From Psychrosphaera sp. F3M07 (GTDB lineage: Bacteria; Pseudomonadota; Gammaproteobacteria; Enterobacterales; Alteromonadaceae), in assembly GCF_018860345.1 (NCBI RefSeq), contig NZ_JAHKPJ010000004.1, positions 174,536-238,535 of the forward strand: DNA of 64,000 bases, written 5' to 3'. Under the pieces are notes generated by a model. That model was given only the letters and a program-made list of their open reading frames with translations. It searched no databases and was not told the DNA's origin. The translations under genes and the position numbers were made by a program. Within the stretch, counting starts at the first letter, position 1, and every line of letters begins with the position of its first letter. This document shows, piece after piece, positions 8,295-18,166 of this stretch.

Positions 8295-10142
8295 TTACGC
8301 CGAAACTTGTTGTACGCTTTCTAAGGTCTGTCTTAAAAAGCCGCCGTTAGTAATTAACTGCTGCTGTATATCTTGAATATCTTCGTTGGTTAAAATATGC
8401 AAAATGGCAAGCTTGGCGTTGTAATGGGTTTGTTCTAAGGCAACCTGCGCCGTATGTGCATCGCAATGTGTTGCTTGCATAACAATACGAATAGCACGGA
8501 CATAGAGTTTTTTATTACTGGCGTTAACATCAACCATTAAGTTTTCATAAATCTTACCCGTACGGATCATACTGGCGGTGCTTAACATGTTTAATATTAA
8601 CTTTTGTGCAGTACCAGATTTCATTCTTGTTGAGCCTGTTAGTACTTCAGGACCAACGACAGCACAAATATTGATGTCACAATATGTGGCTAATTGACTG
8701 CTTGGGTTACAACTAATAGATATGGTTTTTGTGCCTATGCTCTTTGCATAATCAATAGCGCCAATAACATATGGAGTTCGACCACTTGCTGCTATGCCTA
8801 CTAAGATGTCATTCTCACAATAGTTGATGTTAATTAGGTCATTTTTACCAAGTTCTGCTGAATCTTCAGCCCCTTCCACGGCTTTATAGATAGCTTGGCT
8901 ACCGCCGGCAATAATACCGATAACTTGTTCACTAGAAACACTGAATGTTGGAGGGCACTCAACCGCATCAAGTACACCTAATCGCCCACTCGTTCCCGCA
9001 CCAATGTAAATAAGTCTTCCACCTTTATTAAATGACTTAACTATTTCGTCAACGGCTTGACCAATATTAGGGATACAAGCTTTAATCGCATCTGGAACAA
9101 TGGCATCTGCTTGATTTATTTTGGTTAACAACTGCTCGGTATTAATTAAATCCAAGTCATAAGTGTCAGGGTTACGGGTTTCTGAAACCATATTTTCTAA
9201 CTGTGCAAGAAGAGTGTCTCTTTCTTTACTGTTGTACTTTTGGCTCTTAGTTTTATTTTGTGAATCTTGGCTGTCACCACCCAATTGTTTTTGAGCTAAT
9301 AAACAAGCCCCATCCAACGAGCTACCGCCTGTCAGTTTACAATAGGACTTAATATCATCGCTTAATAACGGCAAAGTTACTTCCGCCAAGCCGCCCATCA
9401 ACACGACATCCACACCACTGTCTAAACGAGTTTGTTGGATCAGTTGTTCAGTATCAGACACATGTTGTTCTATTAAGCCTTTTGCTACAGAACAATCATC
9501 CTTTGCAGCAAATACATCTCTGCTCAGAGACGCGTAATCTTTAGCTTGTGCTTTGGCTAACCAGTTGGCGATTTGTTGTTTACCTTCACCTAATTTTGCG
9601 GCAACAGCTTTAGCCATTTTTGAACGAGCTTCTTGATGCCAGTTTATTTCGGATAAAAGACTTTGTACTGCATTAAAACCAAGTTTAGCGCCACTGGCTT
9701 CATCACCAATTGGGAATCCCCAACCGCCAACATAGAATTCTTTGCCATTCTCATCTAAACGAGCACCTACCGAACCTGTTCCTAGCGCTATTACAGCAAC
9801 TGGAGAACCATTGTTCGCACCGTAAAGTGATGTTTTTGCATCGTTTACTACTTTTAAAGAAGAAAATGCAAATGGCAATTCATCGATAAGTTTTTCGGCT
9901 TGACTTGCAACTCCACCACCGGCAACACCGATAAGCACATGAACGTCCAAAGCCGATGCTTTAAACTTAAGTAATAGTTTTTCAATTAATTCTTTTAATA
10001 CAATTTGTGCATTAGCAAAGTCGTTACTTAAAGATGAAGCCCCAGATTGTATTGTGTGGCTCTCATTAGTGGATAGTTTTTCGATTCGACCAATGGTTTT
10101 TGTGCCACCACCATCAATACCTATTATGTATTTTTGCTCCAT
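8295..10142 (-). CDS. murQ: Fused MurNAc/GlcNAc kinase (BadF family) - MurNAc-6-phosphate etherase
   Basis: 615 aa, two enzymes in one chain. Residues about 1-290 are a BadF/BcrA-type sugar kinase (GIDGGGTKT phosphate loop, [24 protein letters not shown]), resembling MurK and GlcNAc kinases. A polar linker follows (about 290-310, rich in Q, S, K and N). The rest matches Mur[19 protein letters not shown] with catalytic Glu395 (E. coli Glu83), and [13 protein letters not shown]. The predicted sequence is MurNAc to MurNAc-6-P, then GlcNAc-6-P plus D-lactate, in the cytoplasm. The kinase would replace the PTS phosphorylation used by E. coli MurP, consistent with a neighbouring non-PTS symporter. 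The kinase's preference for MurNAc or GlcNAc is inferred. Confidence 0.9.
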   Translation of the reverse strand: MEQKYIIGIDGGGTKTIGRIEKLSTNESHTIQSGASSLSNDFANAQIVLKELIEKLLLKFKASALDVHVLIGVAGGGVASQAEKLIDELPFAFSSLKVVNDAKTSLYGANNGSPVAVIALGTGSVGARLDENGKEFYVGGWGFPIGDEASGAKLGFNAVQSLLSEINWHQEARSKMAKAVAAKLGEGKQQIANWLAKAQAKDYASLSRDVFAAKDDCSVAKGLIEQHVSDTEQLIQQTRLDSGVDVVLMGGLAEVTLPLLSDDIKSYCKLTGGSSLDGACLLAQKQLGGDSQDSQNKTKSQKYNSKERDTLLAQLENMVSETRNPDTYDLDLINTEQLLTKINQADAIVPDAIKACIPNIGQAVDEIVKSFNKGGRLIYIGAGTSGRLGVLDAVECPPTFSVSSEQVIGIIAGGSQAIYKAVEGAEDSAELGKNDLININYCENDILVGIAASGRTPYVIGAIDYAKSIGTKTISISCNPSSQLATYCDINICAVVGPEVLTGSTRMKSGTAQKLILNMLSTASMIRTGKIYENLMVDVNASNKKLYVRAIRIVMQATHCDAHTAQVALEQTHYNAKLAILHILTNEDIQDIQQQLITNGGFLRQTLESVQQVSA

Positions 10143-11734
10143 TAGATTTCCTTAGAATCTGAGTTTTTGTCGATGTGTATAACCGTATTCGGTTTACCCA
10201 ATATGCAAGTTAAAAATGATAAAGCCGTACCTATACAAAGTTGCCAAGTGAATCCCAGATTAATTTGCCAATCTACAGGAAATAGGGCTTGTGCCACGTA
10301 CGGTTGAAATACTAAAGGAGTTAAAAAACCAACAACTAAGGCTAATAACACCGAATGTTGATTTCCGCGTTTAGTAAATAATGTGGCGCCATAAACTCCC
10401 AGCAAACCACTATATGAGAACACCATGACACTTAATGCAAAGGCCAATAGCGGCATTTCAGAATATTGTTGCCAGTAATAACAAAGGATAGCCATGGCCG
10501 ATAAGACAATCGCAACTAGCACCATGCTGATCTGACCGGCAAATACAAAATGACGGTCATTTTTTGCTTTTGTTTTCTGTATCCAAGGACGGTATAAGTC
10601 CTGAACAACTACAGAGGACATTGAATTTAAACCTGAATTTAATGTAGAGATTGCGGCGGCAATAACACCAATTGTTACAAGACCTTTGATACCAGCAGGT
10701 AATTCGTTTAATACGTAATACATAAATACGGTCACTTTTTCGCCAGAAAAAGTAGGGGTTTCCGCAATAGTGTTATTTAAGTTCATTAAGTCTGGGCGTT
10801 GATAGAAGACAAATAACAACAAGCCAATAACGATAAATAGCAACATAACGGGTATCACTAAAAACACGGACATTATAATAGAGCGACTGCCTTCTTTGGC
10901 GTCTTTACAAGTTAACACTCTTTGTGTCATATCTTGGTCTAAACCAAATGCAGCAATATTAAGTAGAACAAAACCAACAAGGGTTGATGCGACGGTAAAT
11001 ACGCCAGTAGAACTAAAGTCTAAACGCCAGTCGACGATTTGAAGTTTTGACGTCTGTCCATTACCTGGGTTTTGCAGCGCATCAATAATCTGCCCATAAT
11101 CAGCAGGAATACTTTGTAATAGGAAATAAATAACAAATAACCCAGCACTAACATATACGGCACATTGGATAACGTCACTATATATAACCGTCTTGATACC
11201 ACCGACGACAGAATATCCTAGCCCAACGGCTGCTAATACTAGTACGGATATCACTACAGAGTTAGGCTCTATATTGCCAAATAAAATCATAGCCACGGCG
11301 ATTGCAGCCATATACAGTCTTGCACCGCTGGCAAAGATACGACCAAAAAGATATAAAGTACCAGCTTGTTTTTTAGCGTTGGAACCAAATCGTTTCTCTA
11401 ATAATTCATATACAGTAGATACGTTGTTTTTGTAAAACTGTGGGATTAACCAAACTGACACTAAGTACGCAGCAATAAGTGCCCCTACATTAGTAAATAA
11501 GTAGGTTAGGTCACTCCTATATCCTTGGTCTGGACCACCTAAAAAGGTAGCGGCTGATTGTGAAGTTGCTAATACCGATATAGCAACAAGCCATACAGGC
11601 ATTTTATTTCCACCAAGAAAATAATCGTTAGTATTGTCGACTGACTTACGATTAAAGTACAAGCCGGTAAATACTAATATTAATATATAGCCAGAAAATA
11701 CTAGCCAGTCGTATAGATGAAATTGTCCAGTCAT
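10142..11734 (-). CDS. Sodium:solute symporter (SSS family), putative amino-sugar transporter
   Basis: 530 aa integral membrane protein with about 13-14 hydrophobic segments. It shows SSS-family features: the N-terminal [19 protein letters not shown] helix, [27 protein letters not shown], and a central DQDMTQR segment. Its stop overlaps the murKQ start by one base, indicating translational coupling. A Na+-driven importer delivering free MurNAc or GlcNAc to a cytoplasmic kinase fits this arrangement. The substrate is inferred from neighbours only. Confidence 0.82.
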   Translation of the reverse strand: MTGQFHLYDWLVFSGYILILVFTGLYFNRKSVDNTNDYFLGGNKMPVWLVAISVLATSQSAATFLGGPDQGYRSDLTYLFTNVGALIAAYLVSVWLIPQFYKNNVSTVYELLEKRFGSNAKKQAGTLYLFGRIFASGARLYMAAIAVAMILFGNIEPNSVVISVLVLAAVGLGYSVVGGIKTVIYSDVIQCAVYVSAGLFVIYFLLQSIPADYGQIIDALQNPGNGQTSKLQIVDWRLDFSSTGVFTVASTLVGFVLLNIAAFGLDQDMTQRVLTCKDAKEGSRSIIMSVFLVIPVMLLFIVIGLLLFVFYQRPDLMNLNNTIAETPTFSGEKVTVFMYYVLNELPAGIKGLVTIGVIAAAISTLNSGLNSMSSVVVQDLYRPWIQKTKAKNDRHFVFAGQISMVLVAIVLSAMAILCYYWQQYSEMPLLAFALSVMVFSYSGLLGVYGATLFTKRGNQHSVLLALVVGFLTPLVFQPYVAQALFPVDWQINLGFTWQLCIGTALSFLTCILGKPNTVIHIDKNSDSKEI

Positions 11735-11848
11735 AGTGTTTGTAATTCATAATTCCATGGTTTGGTATTTGTAGAATATATAATTCCTGTTAAGATGTAA
11801 AAACTTTAAGCAATTTATTTGAAAATATTCCCCAGTAAGGTGTTAGTT

Positions 11849-13714
11849 ATGGCAAAAAAAAGGTCGTTATTCGTTGTATTCTTTGGGATTTTTCTGTTTT
11901 TAATAGCAGGGTGCCAAACTTCAAAAAAAATAACTGAATCGGATATTCGAGTAGCATTAGCACAGAAATTAATGCTTGATGTTAGGTATTATTGCCCAAC
12001 CAACAACAAAAACCAGACATGCACTCAGCCATTAACAAAGTTAACGGGTGATCTTGCTAATATGATCTCCAACACTAATTTAGGTGGGATAATTTTATTT
12101 TCAGACAACTTAATATCTCCTGAACAAATCACACACCTGACTTATGATCTTCAAAACGCGGCACAAAACAGTAGTAGCCAAATACCATTATTTATTTCTG
12201 TTGATCAAGAAGGGGGGCGAGTGGTTCGTTTGCCTCGTGAACATGCAACGTCATTCAGTGGCAATATGGCAATTGGAGCCACCTTTGCTAAACACCAAGA
12301 TAAGTTTGCAAAAGAAGTTGGCCAAGTATTAGGGGCTGAGCTATCGGTTTTAGGCTTTAACGTGAATCATGCACCAACCGTTGATGTGAATGTAAACGCT
12401 CAAAACCCTGTTATTAACGTCCGCTCTTTTGGTGAAAATGTAGATTTGGTATCTAAACTTGGTACCAGTATGGCAGAGGCAATGCAGCAACAAAATGTGA
12501 TATCCACGTTAAAACACTTTCCAGGACATGGTGATACCAATGTTGACAGTCATACCGGCTTGCCTTTAGTGAGCCATGGTATTGAACGTATTACTAAGGT
12601 TGAGTTAGCTCCGTTTCAATATGCTATCGATAAAGGCATCGCAAAGATGATAATGACGGCACACATTCAATACCCAAGTTTAGATAACAGCAAGTTTGTT
12701 AGTAAAAGTGGGGAAAGCATGACATTACCTGCAACTATGTCGCGCAAAATATTAACTGACTTGTTACGTAATAAAATGAAGTTTGACGGGGTTGTGATCA
12801 CGGATGCGTTAGATATGAAAGGCATTAGTGATTATTTCTCTGAGGAAGAAGCGGTTATAAACACATTTGCAGCAGGTGCTGACATCGCACTTATGCCATT
12901 TAAAATCCGTACCCCACACGACTTGAGCAAATTAGATGTTTTATTAGATAAGTTAGTAGCTGCAACAATGAATGGCAGACTAGATAAACAAGAAGTAATA
13001 ACATCCGCAAAACGAATCGCCAAACTGAAACAAGAGTTTAATTTATCGAATAGTAATAAATACGCTATTGATAAAAAATTAATCAAGGTAAATAAGGTGC
13101 TTGCAAATAAAGCACATAAAAAGATTGAAACAGAGTTAGCGTTGGAGTCAGTTACGCTTATTAAAGGAAGCGGGACGTTAAATCCTACGGCTAAACGTAT
13201 TCATATTCTGATGCCAGATGAAAATAAATGTAAGGCAACGCTGCATGGATTTGGTCAAAATCATCAATATCAAATTAGCTGTAGTGACTTTATCACTGGT
13301 ACGTTTCAGCAAGTTTGGCAAGACTCAAAAAATGCAGATGTACTCATTGTAGGTAGCATATTTCCAAGCCAAAGCCCGGTAGAAATGGGCGGTATGGATG
13401 ATTGGCCGGAAATAAGAAAAAAACTTAAGTCTCTAACATGGCCTAAAAGTAACCGAGTGGGCGATATTAAAAAGTTACTTGCTAGAGCTAAAGCAGCCGG
13501 AAAACAAAGTGTGCTTATCAGTTTAAGAGCGCCTTATGAAGCAAGTCAATTTTACGATGTCACCACAGATATACTGGCGACATACTCTTACAATCAAAGT
13601 ACAAATAAAGAAAATGACGTATCTGGTGTGGCATTTGAAGCGGTTACTCAGATATTAATGGGTAAACGTGAGGCCAGTGGCAAGTTACCAGTCACCGTCA
13701 TAAAGCCTCAGTAA
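11849..13714 (+). CDS. nagZ: Lipoprotein beta-N-acetylglucosaminidase, GH3 family (NagZ-like)
   Basis: 621 aa from the ATG at 11849, which has an AAGG ribosome-binding site; a TTG at 11819 is in frame but less likely. A signal peptide ends in a lipobox (LIAGC), so it is an exported lipoprotein, unlike cytosolic E. coli NagZ. GH3 motifs: VDQEGGRVVRLP, KHFPGHGDTNVDSH with the NagZ-type Asp233/His235 dyad, and the nucleophile Asp319 in VVITDALDM. The C-terminal 220 residues form the second GH3 domain seen in B. subtilis NagZ (YbbD). It should release GlcNAc from muropeptides, complementing NamZ. It is divergent from the symporter operon across a gap of about 110 bp. Confidence 0.88.
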   Translation: MAKKRSLFVVFFGIFLFLIAGCQTSKKITESDIRVALAQKLMLDVRYYCPTNNKNQTCTQPLTKLTGDLANMISNTNLGGIILFSDNLISPEQITHLTYDLQNAAQNSSSQIPLFISVDQEGGRVVRLPREHATSFSGNMAIGATFAKHQDKFAKEVGQVLGAELSVLGFNVNHAPTVDVNVNAQNPVINVRSFGENVDLVSKLGTSMAEAMQQQNVISTLKHFPGHGDTNVDSHTGLPLVSHGIERITKVELAPFQYAIDKGIAKMIMTAHIQYPSLDNSKFVSKSGESMTLPATMSRKILTDLLRNKMKFDGVVITDALDMKGISDYFSEEEAVINTFAAGADIALMPFKIRTPHDLSKLDVLLDKLVAATMNGRLDKQEVITSAKRIAKLKQEFNLSNSNKYAIDKKLIKVNKVLANKAHKKIETELALESVTLIKGSGTLNPTAKRIHILMPDENKCKATLHGFGQNHQYQISCSDFITGTFQQVWQDSKNADVLIVGSIFPSQSPVEMGGMDDWPEIRKKLKSLTWPKSNRVGDIKKLLARAKAAGKQSVLISLRAPYEASQFYDVTTDILATYSYNQSTNKENDVSGVAFEAVTQILMGKREASGKLPVTVIKPQ

Positions 13715-13962
13715 AAGTCTGTTTAATATAAGTACCTGTATTTAATTTAGAAAACTTAAGTTATATCGGGTACTCATATCTTGCGACTCTGGCAGTCAGT
13801 CCTCCTGATACTAGTAACAACATAAGGGGGGGCGCTTTTTAAGCTTTGTCTAAAGCAGTAAATAATGCAGAAAATAAAGCCGCTGGTCGTCATTGTTCCC
13901 TATATTTTGGAAACGTTAACCTGCGGCATTATTATAAAATGATGTTTAATTGAATTGGGCTG

Positions 13963-15234
13963 TTATGTTGATGATATTAACCAATTAGGGATTTGATCTA
14001 AGTTAATTAAGTCATCCAAACTTTGACGTTCACGTATTACCGCAAACTGGTCACCTTTAACCATAACTTCTGCAATCAATGGCCTAGTATTATAAGTGCC
14101 AGACATAACCGCACCGTAAGCGCCACAATCACGAATTACAACAAGATCGCCTGATTCTAATTCTGGTAAGGTTCGTGCAACTGCAAAGGTATCTCCGCTT
14201 TCACAAACAGGGCCGACAATATCGTATTTTTTACGAGGCTTGTTTGATTCTATTACTGGGCTAATACGGTGATAAGCGTCATACAAACTTGGGCGTGCAA
14301 AGTCGTTCATTGCTGCATTTATGATTAAAAAATTCCTGTCGCTACCTAACTTGTCATAAATCACTGTACTGACTAAACACCCTGTATCGGCAGTTAAACT
14401 TCGACCCGGTTCAACTATGTATTTACAGTTAAATTGGCTTAACTCATCTTCAATGATCTGTCGGTATTCATTCATGTTAGGCAGTTTGTCGTTTTCAGGA
14501 TCGTAACAAATACCTAACCCACCGCCTAAATCCAATACGTTTATATTGATACCAAGCGTTTCTAATTGTTTATACAAATCAGCAACGCGTTTAAAGGCTG
14601 CTCTAAATGGAGTGACATCGGTAATTTGTGAGCCAATATGAACATGGATGCCTTGTACTGTTATACCAGGCAAGCTATCAGCTAATACAAAGGTATCTAA
14701 TGCATGTTGGTAACTGATGCCAAACTTGTTTTCGGCTGAGCCTGTGGTTATTTTTGCATGGGTATCAACCGCTACATCTGGATTAATCCTAATCGCAATA
14801 TGCGCCTTTTTATTACATTTAAGCGCCACCGCATTAATATTATGTAACTCGGCTACAGACTCAACGTTAAACTGAAAAATACCCTGTTCAATCGCATATT
14901 CAATTTCTTTTGCCGTTTTACCAACACCAGAGAATACAATCTTTTGTGCGTGAATACCGGCATGTAATGCGCGTTTTAACTCACCCAAACTTACTACGTC
15001 AGCCCCTGAACCTAACGCCGCTAATGTACGTAAAACGGCTTGGTTTGAATTTGCTTTTACTGCAAAACAAATTAAGTGATTTAAATCAGACAAGCGGGAC
15101 TGTAAAGATAAAAAGTTATTCTCAATCATGGTTGCCGAATATACATAAAATGGCGTTGGAATTGATTGTTGTATAGCGTTGATCGCAACATTCTCAACGT
15201 GAAGGCGGTTAGATTTATAGTTAAATTCGGACAT
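13963..15234 (-). CDS. lysA: Diaminopimelate decarboxylase (LysA-type)
   Basis: 423 aa from the ATG at 15234, aligned to typical LysA N-termini; an upstream ATG at 15288 adds 18 atypical residues. It is a PLP fold III decarboxylase: PLP-lysine Lys60 (CFAVKANSN), HIGSQ, GGGLGICYD, EPGRSL, and CESGD with the catalytic Cys. It converts meso-DAP to L-lysine and CO2. The neighbours suggest a catabolic role on DAP freed from peptidoglycan stems rather than the housekeeping biosynthetic copy. Divergent from the NhaC-family gene around a shared palindrome. Other D/L-amino acid decarboxylases of this fold are possible. Confidence 0.85.
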   Translation of the reverse strand: MSEFNYKSNRLHVENVAINAIQQSIPTPFYVYSATMIENNFLSLQSRLSDLNHLICFAVKANSNQAVLRTLAALGSGADVVSLGELKRALHAGIHAQKIVFSGVGKTAKEIEYAIEQGIFQFNVESVAELHNINAVALKCNKKAHIAIRINPDVAVDTHAKITTGSAENKFGISYQHALDTFVLADSLPGITVQGIHVHIGSQITDVTPFRAAFKRVADLYKQLETLGININVLDLGGGLGICYDPENDKLPNMNEYRQIIEDELSQFNCKYIVEPGRSLTADTGCLVSTVIYDKLGSDRNFLIINAAMNDFARPSLYDAYHRISPVIESNKPRKKYDIVGPVCESGDTFAVARTLPELESGDLVVIRDCGAYGAVMSGTYNTRPLIAEVMVKGDQFAVIRERQSLDDLINLDQIPNWLISST

Positions 15235-15306
15235 GAAGGCACTTATTGATTGGTTTTTATAATTGTGAATGTATACGTACCTTTGCATATTTTATGGGTT
15301 TTTAGC

Positions 15307-15323
15307 GCCCCCCGAATGGGGGC
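15307..15323. promoter_or_regulatory. Putative regulon operator, site 2 (lysA/antiporter divergent promoter)
   Basis: The perfect 6-5-6 palindrome GCCCCCCGAATGGGGGC sits midway between the divergent lysA and NhaC-family genes, about 72 bp from each start. It is the most symmetric of five related sites. It could serve both promoters. Function is inferred from recurrence and position. Confidence 0.6.
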
Positions 15324-15395
15324 ATCTTAATACAGCGGTATCAGTCAGAATGGCCTAACAATAAAAACACCCTAAGCTACTGTAAAGGAATATTT

Positions 15396-16793
15396 ATGAA
15401 TGAATGGTTATCTGTCATACCAACAATTGTGGCAATCGGCGTAGTATTTTGGCGAAAAGAAGTGATATTGGCATTGTTGTTGGCCGTTTTTTCATCCGAA
15501 CTTATCTTGGTTTTACATCATCAGTCAATATTGTCGAGTATGCCGATTAGTACAATTAATACGGTAGAACAAATCGTCAACGTATTTTCATCCCAAGACA
15601 ATACACGATTGTTAATGTTTTCTTTGTTAGTTGGCTCGTTATTAGCCTTTATGCGTTATTCCGGTGGTGTATCAGCTGTGGTGGAATTGTGTATTAAAAA
15701 AGGCATTGCCAAAACCCCTCGTCAGGCTGGATTAATCAGCTACTTTACAGGCTGTATGATATTTATTGAGTCAAACTTAAGCTCATTAACCGCAGGGATA
15801 TTATCTAGAGGTTTGTTTGATAAGTTTAAAATGAGCCGGGCAAAACTGGCCTATATTATTGATAGTACTAGTGCCCCCATTTGTATTTTGGTGTTATTAA
15901 ATGGTTGGGGGGCCTATATTTTGGGGCTTTTAAATCAATACGATTTACCTGAGTCTTCTATTAATATATTGGTCGGCACTGTTAGTTTGAACTTCTACGC
16001 GTTAATAACACTTGCCGTCGTACTCTATACAATAATCAGTGGCAAAACCTATGGGCCGTTAAAAAAATCTGAACTGCAATGTCAGCAAACCCCTTTATCT
16101 GAACAAACGGAACTGGACACTTTACCTACCAAAGCAAGATTTATGTTGCTGCCATTGATCACTATGGTTGTCGGTATGATCGGCTTTATGTATTGGACAG
16201 GTAATGGTGATATTGCCCAAGGTTCAGGCTCAAAATCGGTTTTATATGCAACATCTAGTGCCTGTCTTGTTGCTTATATCACTATGATTTTTAGTGGTAG
16301 CTTTACGCATCACAAATTAGTGAACATCGCATTTAAAGGCATGGCTGAATTGTTGCCTCTAGTTAGCATCATGTTGTTGTCTTTTGCTCTAGGCGCGAGT
16401 TTAAACAACTTAGGTACAGGTCATTTTATCGCGAGTTTGGTTGCAGGTAATTTACCGATATTTATTATTCCAGCGATCTTATTTTTATGTGGTGGGGTGA
16501 TCTCGTTTACAACCGGTACGTCATGGGGAACCTTTGCGTTATTGATCCCTATTGGAGTGCCTTTGATACAGACCTTAGATTTACATTCAGCTTTAGTAAT
16601 ATCGGCCATTTTAGGTGGGGGTGTATTTGGTGATCATTGTTCACCTATTTCAGACACGACGGCGGTTAGTTCCGTTGCATCTGGGTGTGACATGTTAGAA
16701 CACGTTCAAACCCAGCTGCCGTATGCATTAGTGTGTGGAGCAATTGCTTTTGTTGGTTATCTCATTGCTGGCTTTTTAATGTTGTCAGTTTAA
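15396..16793 (+). CDS. NhaC-family Na+/H+ antiporter-like transporter
   Basis: 465 aa with about 11-12 transmembrane segments and the family signature FGDHCSPISDTTAVSS near residues 409-424, plus TGTSWGTF. Family members include NhaC (Na+/H+) and MleN, which couples malate and lactate exchange to ion movement. Being divergent from lysA under a common candidate operator, it may move an amino acid or organic acid generated by peptidoglycan breakdown, such as lysine or lactate. That is inference. A GGAA ribosome-binding site precedes the ATG. Confidence 0.8.
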   Translation: MNEWLSVIPTIVAIGVVFWRKEVILALLLAVFSSELILVLHHQSILSSMPISTINTVEQIVNVFSSQDNTRLLMFSLLVGSLLAFMRYSGGVSAVVELCIKKGIAKTPRQAGLISYFTGCMIFIESNLSSLTAGILSRGLFDKFKMSRAKLAYIIDSTSAPICILVLLNGWGAYILGLLNQYDLPESSINILVGTVSLNFYALITLAVVLYTIISGKTYGPLKKSELQCQQTPLSEQTELDTLPTKARFMLLPLITMVVGMIGFMYWTGNGDIAQGSGSKSVLYATSSACLVAYITMIFSGSFTHHKLVNIAFKGMAELLPLVSIMLLSFALGASLNNLGTGHFIASLVAGNLPIFIIPAILFLCGGVISFTTGTSWGTFALLIPIGVPLIQTLDLHSALVISAILGGGVFGDHCSPISDTTAVSSVASGCDMLEHVQTQLPYALVCGAIAFVGYLIAGFLMLSV

Positions 16794-16808
16794 TACCACT
16801 TTAAAGAA

Positions 16809-16853
16809 CCCTAGAACTACTTGATTGGGAAGTCCCAATAAGTAGTTCTAGGG
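16809..16853. terminator. Long hairpin between convergent genes, overlapping the ddpX 3' end
   Basis: A perfect 14-bp inverted repeat (CCCTAGAACTACTT / AAGTAGTTCTAGGG), with an inner 6-bp stem ATTGGG / CCCAAT and one bulged G, forms a near-continuous 20-bp hairpin. It starts 16 bp after the antiporter stop, and its right part is coding sequence for the last residues of the dipeptidase. There is no clear T-run on either side, so it may be a bidirectional terminator or an mRNA-stabilising structure. Confidence 0.6.
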
Positions 16854-17533
16854 TCGGTAGTATGAGTAAAATGCCACCACTCCATTGAGTAATCCGAAAA
16901 ACCATGTTTCAGCATGAGGTTTTTTAATAGCAGCCTGTTTTGGGTTTGTTTAGGCGTAACTAAAGTTGACATTGTATTAGACTTTTCATCAAACAGATCA
17001 AAAGGCGACCCCATGTCTAACTCAGTGAATTGTCCGTCTTTGGTTTGATATTCAATGGTTAAATCAACGGTGTAGCCCCGGCTATGCCCTGATTTTTCAG
17101 CTATATATTCACCCTTCAACAAAGGTTTAGACAAGTTAGGGTAATACTCTGCCTTAGTTGAAATATCTTTAGTATCGTCTACCCAACGCATAAAGTGAGC
17201 AACAGCGGTTTGTGGCCTGTAACAATCAAATACTTTTAATCGTTTCAATTCCTTTTTTAGTTCATCATTTACTTTTTTTAATGCTTGTACCGCGTCTTTA
17301 TGCAAAATACATTTTGGTGCTTTGTATGCGTCTATTGGTCTGCCAACGAAGTTGTTGGCAGTGTAATACCTAATATCAAAAGAGGCAGATGGAATAATAT
17401 CTTGAGCATTAACAAATGCAGTTTTTGAAACTAAATTATTAATGGCTAGCGCGTACGAGGTAGCCAAAATGCTTGTACTGCATATTAAAATTAATGTTAT
17501 GTTGCTTGTGAACTTTGTTAAGTATCGCGTCAT
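16817..17533 (-). CDS. ddpX: Periplasmic D-alanyl-D-alanine dipeptidase (VanX/DdpX, peptidase M15D)
   Basis: 238 aa with a signal peptide (hydrophobic segment about 12-30). VanX-family residues are present: YRP (Arg106), SGHSRGYTVD with zinc ligands His150 and Asp157, and EWWHF with catalytic Glu218 and zinc ligand His221. It hydrolyses D-Ala-D-Ala to two D-Ala. E. coli DdpX lets cells use D-Ala-D-Ala as a nutrient; VanX gives vancomycin resistance. No VanH/VanA partner lies here and the context is catabolic, so nutrient use is favoured. D-Ala would feed the D-amino acid transaminase at 22398. Confidence 0.9.
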   Translation of the reverse strand: MTRYLTKFTSNITLILICSTSILATSYALAINNLVSKTAFVNAQDIIPSASFDIRYYTANNFVGRPIDAYKAPKCILHKDAVQALKKVNDELKKELKRLKVFDCYRPQTAVAHFMRWVDDTKDISTKAEYYPNLSKPLLKGEYIAEKSGHSRGYTVDLTIEYQTKDGQFTELDMGSPFDLFDEKSNTMSTLVTPKQTQNRLLLKNLMLKHGFSDYSMEWWHFTHTTDPRTTYWDFPIK

Positions 17534-18166
17534 CTGATATTCCTTTATTGATTGCTTAAGTGGATAATTAATAGATTAAAATCAAGCGCTTTAAGATGTA
17601 TTTAATCAAATACATCTTGATGAACTTCAAATGATCACTAATTAAAAAAATATATGAGACTGTTACCTCCATTATAAGTTATCCTTTATTGAATATTTTA
17701 TTCCAGAAGTTTATTTATAATAAATTTAAAAATTCATGTAGTCTAGGTTGAATCTGGATATAACTAGAACAAAGTTAAATAGTGCTGAAGTAATATATAA
17801 CAAACAGACTGATATTTTCTCGAGGACACATAGAAGTTTGTTCGATAAATTATGCGGAATTAATAAGCCTTGTTCATTTGACGAACTATTATGCAAAGGG
17901 GGATTTTGTGATCACCTTAGGATTTATCAACCTTTTGCAGGTTGTTGAAATGGCGAGGAGCCAGACGGCCTTTCGGTTTTGTTGGTAAAGGTTTTGTTCG
18001 TAAAGGTTAGTTGATAAGTTATAACGAGTAGAAAAATTAATTACAAATTGCTGGTTAGTTTTATATTTAAATCTCGTTAAGTAATGTTACCCCCCTTTTG
18101 TAGGGGATATAGAAAATTAAGATTTTCTGTATATTTGAATAATAATTCAGAGTTGATATAAATAAG
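17534..18166. other. Intergenic region upstream of DUF1445 operon
   Basis: A 633-bp AT-rich gap between divergent genes. It contains an imperfect tandem pair of 15-mers (17976-17990 and 17991-18005, 14 of 15 identical) and candidate operator site 3 near its right end. A 66-codon frame at 17748-17948 starts with TTG and has no convincing ribosome-binding site. I see no supported gene. Confidence 0.4.
18091..18107. promoter_or_regulatory. Putative regulon operator, site 3 (upstream of DUF1445-pxp operon)
   Basis: CCCCCTTTTGTAGGGGA has the C-run/7-nt/G-run arrangement of the other sites and lies 59 bp before the ATG at 18167. It is the weakest of the five because the spacer is not symmetric and one outer position mismatches. 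Confidence 0.4.

Noticed and set aside
13826-13832. Run of seven G between nagZ and lysA as a sixth operator site
   Set aside because: There is no matching C-run at the expected spacing, and the location is downstream of both convergent genes.
15289-15395. Lysine riboswitch between lysA and the NhaC-family gene
   Set aside because: The 107- to 160-bp divergent gap is too short for the long conserved lysine aptamer and shows only the palindrome.
16817-17533. VanX-like dipeptidase as part of a vancomycin-resistance cassette
   Set aside because: No vanH, vanA or two-component genes nearby; it has a signal peptide and a catabolic context, fitting DdpX-type nutrient use.
17748-17948. 66-codon plus-strand frame in the gap before DUF1445
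   Set aside because: TTG start without a Shine-Dalgarno, AT-rich gap, and no recognisable protein features.
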